DNA of 32,425 bases from NCBI GenBank assembly GCA_028065725.1, contig JAPTVL010000207.1:1-32425 (forward strand), in the 5' to 3' direction. The notes under the pieces were generated by a model. It was not told the origin of the DNA, ran no database searches, and worked only from the letters and a program-made list of their open reading frames with translations. A program made the translations under genes and the position numbers. Position 1 is the stretch's first letter, and every line of letters begins with the position of its first letter. This stretch comes from Betaproteobacteria bacterium. GTDB taxonomy: Bacteria; Pseudomonadota; Gammaproteobacteria; Burkholderiales; Rhodocyclaceae. Positions 29,669 through 32,425 of the stretch are shown here, one piece after another.

Positions 29669-31408
29669 TTAGACGCTGGCAATATAGTCGGCGATGCCAG
29701 GGTCGGACTGCTTGACGCCGATGAGACGCGGGTTGTTCAACTTGGGCGGGGCCACGGTCTTGACCGTGCGCAGGTACTCGGCCACCACATCCCAGATCGG
29801 GGTGCCGGTCGCGCCCTCGGCCACCGGCGCCCAGCCGGCCACCTTGTACTTCTTGTTGGCATCGAGCGGCTTGCCGTGCAGACGCAGATCGTTGATGCGC
29901 TTGCCCATCTTCTCATAGGGGTTCAGCGCATAGGTGATGCCGCCGACGCGCACCATGTCGCCGCCCTGCTGGTAGTAGGGGTCGGCGTTGAACAGGTTGT
30001 CGCAGACATCTTCCATCACGTCCTTGATGGTGGCGCCGGTCATCTCGGTCAGGGTACTGAACGAGTAGGTGGTCGCGGTCTGGTCGAGCAGTTTCTCCAT
30101 GGTGATGGCGTCGCCCGGCAGCAGCGAAGTACCCCAGCGGAAGCCCGGCGAGAAGGCGGCATCGGCACCCTTCACCTTCATCATCGCGTCCATGATCAGC
30201 TGGTCCCAGGAACCGTTGAAGTTGCCCCGGCGGTAGAGCAGGCCTTCGGTCATGGCCAGCTTCTCGTTCAGCTTGGCCTCATACGGCTTGCGCACGCGTT
30301 TGATCAAGGCTTCCATCTTGGCATCGGCCGCCAGCAGGTTCGAGAACACCGGCAGCAGGCGGTACTTCCAACCCTTGATCTTGCCGCCCTTGACGTCGAA
30401 GTCCATCACGCCGAGGAACTTGCCATTGGAGCCGGCGTTGGTGACCAGGGTGACGCCCTTGGCGTTCTTGACCGGCACCGGCACCGGCACGCCGTCGTGG
30501 GTGTGGCCGCCGAAGATCACGTCGACGCCGGTGACGCGGCTGGCCATCTTGATGTCGACGTCCATGCCGTTGTGCGACAACACCACGACGATCTGGGCGC
30601 CCTTGGCGCGGGCCTCGTTGACCCATTTCTGCATGCCGTCGTCGCGGATGCCGAAGCTCCAATCGGGCACGAAATGGCGCGGGTTGGCAATCGGGGTGTA
30701 GGGGAAGGCCTGGCCGATGATGGCAACCTGCACGCCGTTGATGTTCTTCATCGTGTAGGGCTTGAACACCTGGTCGCCGAAGTCGTTGGTGACCACGTTC
30801 TGCGCGATGAAGTCGATGCCGTGCTTCTTGAAGTCGCCGTTGACGATCTCCATCACCCGCTCGGCACCCTGGGTGAATTCCCAGTGCGGGGCCATGACGT
30901 TGACGCCCAGTTCGATGCTGGCATCGACCATGTCCTGGCCCTTGGTCCACAGCGCGGTACCGGAGCCCTGCCAGGTGTCGCCGGAGTCCATCAGCAACGA
31001 ACCAGGGCGGGCGGCGCGCACCTTGTCGACCAGGGTCTTCAGGTAGGCGTAGCCACCGACCTTGCCGTAGGTCTTGGCCGCCTGCTCGAAGTTCAAGTAG
31101 GTGAAGGCGTGGGCATCGATGCTGTTGGGCTGGATGTTGAAGTGCTTGAGCAGCTTGTCGCCGACGATGTGCGGCACCTTGCCGACCGCGCCGCCGACGC
31201 CGATGTTGACGTTGGGCTCGCGGAAGTAGATGGGCATCAACTGGGCATGGGTGTCGGTGATGTGCAGCAGCGACACGTTGCCGTAGGCCGGAATGTCATA
31301 GAAGTTGCTCGGCGCATTGCCGGCCAGGACCTGTTTACTGTCCAGCATCATGCCGGCTGCGGAGGCCGCGGCCAGCACTTGCAAAAATTCCCGACGCGAC
31401 ATCGACAT
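29669..31408 (-). CDS. soxB: SoxB, thiosulfohydrolase of the Sox pathway
   Basis: A 579-residue periplasmic metallohydrolase that removes sulfate from the thiosulfonate bound to the SoxYZ carrier. The N-terminus SRREFLQVLAAASAAGMML is a twin-arginine signal, consistent with export of a folded, manganese-loaded enzyme. The 5'-nucleotidase-like fold shows LLHITDTHAQLMPIYFREP (metal ligands D and H), MDSGDTWQGSG, VLSHNGMD and FGGHTHDGVP, all conserved SoxB motifs. Length is normal. AAGGAG lies 9 nt before ATG 31408. soxA lies upstream with a strong terminator between, suggesting read-through attenuation or a separate promoter. The gene is intact although the mobile element is integrated right behind it. 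Confidence 0.96.
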   Translation of the reverse strand: MSMSRREFLQVLAAASAAGMMLDSKQVLAGNAPSNFYDIPAYGNVSLLHITDTHAQLMPIYFREPNVNIGVGGAVGKVPHIVGDKLLKHFNIQPNSIDAHAFTYLNFEQAAKTYGKVGGYAYLKTLVDKVRAARPGSLLMDSGDTWQGSGTALWTKGQDMVDASIELGVNVMAPHWEFTQGAERVMEIVNGDFKKHGIDFIAQNVVTNDFGDQVFKPYTMKNINGVQVAIIGQAFPYTPIANPRHFVPDWSFGIRDDGMQKWVNEARAKGAQIVVVLSHNGMDVDIKMASRVTGVDVIFGGHTHDGVPVPVPVKNAKGVTLVTNAGSNGKFLGVMDFDVKGGKIKGWKYRLLPVFSNLLAADAKMEALIKRVRKPYEAKLNEKLAMTEGLLYRRGNFNGSWDQLIMDAMMKVKGADAAFSPGFRWGTSLLPGDAITMEKLLDQTATTYSFSTLTEMTGATIKDVMEDVCDNLFNADPYYQQGGDMVRVGGITYALNPYEKMGKRINDLRLHGKPLDANKKYKVAGWAPVAEGATGTPIWDVVAEYLRTVKTVAPPKLNNPRLIGVKQSDPGIADYIASV

Positions 31409-31520
31409 GAGGGGTTCTCCTTAGGGTTAAAAGCGGTGCGAAACGATTGTTTAAATTTTCGGCAGACAAGGCAGCCACGTAAATGGTAACTATGGCCCAA
31501 ATAGCAGAGGAATACTCGAC

Positions 31521-31551
31521 AAAAAAAATCCGGGCGCGCGGCCCGGATTTT
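31521..31551 (-). terminator. Rho-independent terminator between soxA and soxB
   Basis: On the minus strand, perfect 11-bp arms AAAATCCGGGC / GCCCGGATTTT (31525-31535 and 31541-31551, 5-nt loop) are followed by eight T residues (31521-31528). It begins 24 bp after the soxA stop. Confidence 0.9.
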
Positions 31552-31575
31552 ATCAGCCTATCAGGCTAGACAGAC

Positions 31576-32406
31576 TTACTTGCGGAACACCGAAGCATGC
31601 ATTTCGAGGCCGTTGCTGATGTAGGACTCGAAGTACTCCAGGTTCTTGTAGCGGACGCTACCCGGCTTGTCCGGTACATGGCGCACCGTCTTATGGCAGC
31701 CGACATAGCGGTTCTGCAGGGTCACCAGGTTATCGCCGCCACGGAACACCGGCCAATGGGTCGTATGGCCCAAGTGCGGGGACAGCAGTTCCGAACGCAG
31801 GCGCACACCGGCATCCACTTGGTGGCAGTTGGCACACGAGAAGTTCAACTGGCCGGCACGGGAGTAGAAGGTCTTCTTGCCGTCTTCATAAGCCGCCACT
31901 GCCGCCGCGCCGTTGATCTTGGTGTTGACCTTATAGCCGTCGGACAAGGTACGCGCATAGGAAAGCAATACGCCCATGGTCTTGGCATCGCCGAGATCGT
32001 AGGGCTGCTCGCCGTTGGCCACGCGACAGGCATTCAAGGCATCGTCGAAGATCACGACTTCACCTTTCTTGTCGTCGAACATCGGGTACATGGCCGCCGC
32101 ACCCTTGCCGCCGTTCGGGAAGCAATCGGCGTATTTCTTGCCGTTCTTGAACGGGGTGTCCCACATCTTCTTGCCCTGCTCGACCACGGTCTCAAAGGGC
32201 GGGAATTCCATGATGCTGTCGTACTGGGCCTTGGCATCGGCATCCAGCGCCAAGGAACCATAGATGTAGTCCTTGAACTTGACATCCGGGAACTTGTGCT
32301 TGTAGTAGTTGACGGTTGCCACGCGATCGTCTTCCGGGCTTGCCGATGCATATACCGCACCCAGCAAAGCGCCAGCCCCCACCAGCGTCAATAGCAATTT
32401 TTTCAT
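31576..32406 (-). CDS. soxA: SoxA, c-type cytochrome of the SoxAX complex (monohaem type)
   Basis: A 276-residue periplasmic cytochrome that, with SoxX, attaches thiosulfate to the SoxYZ carrier cysteine. Residues 1-22 are a Sec signal peptide (MKKLLLTLVGAGALLGAVYA). One haem motif CANCH is at 191-195; C237 in NRYVGCHKTVR is the position of the modified cysteine haem ligand. The first domain lacks CxxCH and instead has C95 and C127, matching monohaem SoxA proteins where these form a disulfide. The start is ATG 32406, with GGAGG 8 nt upstream; an in-frame ATG at 32421 is less likely because it would precede the signal peptide. soxX, soxY and soxZ are probably just outside the window to the right (inference). 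Confidence 0.95.
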   Translation of the reverse strand: MKKLLLTLVGAGALLGAVYASASPEDDRVATVNYYKHKFPDVKFKDYIYGSLALDADAKAQYDSIMEFPPFETVVEQGKKMWDTPFKNGKKYADCFPNGGKGAAAMYPMFDDKKGEVVIFDDALNACRVANGEQPYDLGDAKTMGVLLSYARTLSDGYKVNTKINGAAAVAAYEDGKKTFYSRAGQLNFSCANCHQVDAGVRLRSELLSPHLGHTTHWPVFRGGDNLVTLQNRYVGCHKTVRHVPDKPGSVRYKNLEYFESYISNGLEMHASVFRK

Positions 32407-32425
32407 GCTGTCGTCCTCCATTGAC

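Noticed and set aside
29642..31489. A 615-codon plus-strand open frame opposite soxB
   Set aside because: It is the antisense shadow of soxB in GC-rich DNA; the minus strand encodes all SoxB motifs and the shadow protein is low-complexity.

Overview
The window is GC-rich proteobacterial DNA. At the right end are two chromosomal sulfur-oxidation genes, soxA and soxB (29669-32406, minus strand), most likely from a betaproteobacterial sulfur oxidiser. Everything from about 29625 leftwards to at least 1283 is an integrated element. Its gene content (P4-type tyrosine integrase at the end, RadC protein, DUF932, ParB, DUF736, DUF2958, DUF2285, AlpA-like excisionase candidate, RepA, ParA, DUF2840, TraF protease, DUF3363-type relaxase) matches Tn4371-like integrative conjugative elements. 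The type IV secretion genes are not in the window and may lie to its left. Assignments are family recognition by eye; no search was run.

Layout from left to right: an unidentified C-terminal gene fragment and a LysR regulator (1-1242); the transfer/maintenance block on the minus strand (1283-7915), with a candidate oriT at 3377-3415 and an iteron-type origin at 5689-5865; DUF2958 and a small XRE regulator (8272-9379); cargo 1, a promoter-operator-controlled HTH-GTPase plus restriction-nuclease-like protein (9418-12748); DUF736 (12854-13165); cargo 2, a ribbon-helix-helix regulator, a catalytically dead long prokaryotic Argonaute and a PD-(D/E)XK nuclease (13748-17469, plus strand); ParB and DUF932 (17613-20524); cargo 3, a DUF2971-like protein (21149-21982); a small zinc-finger-like protein and RadC (22057-23229), each behind a related long leader; cargo 4, an XRE regulator, an ABC three-component (ABC-3C) system with a nuclease-bearing component and a HigBA-like toxin-antitoxin pair (23715-28139); the integrase (28250-29449); and the probable attachment site inside the soxB terminator.

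The element thus looks like a mobile defence island. Backbone genes for replication, partition, excision and transfer alternate with anti-phage-type modules placed at backbone intergenic regions. The Argonaute pair fits the published class of inactive long Argonautes with associated effector nucleases. The HTH-GTPase/nuclease-like pair is the best candidate here for an uncharacterised system: it has its own autoregulatory operator and lies between two near-identical hairpins, as if slotted in as a unit.
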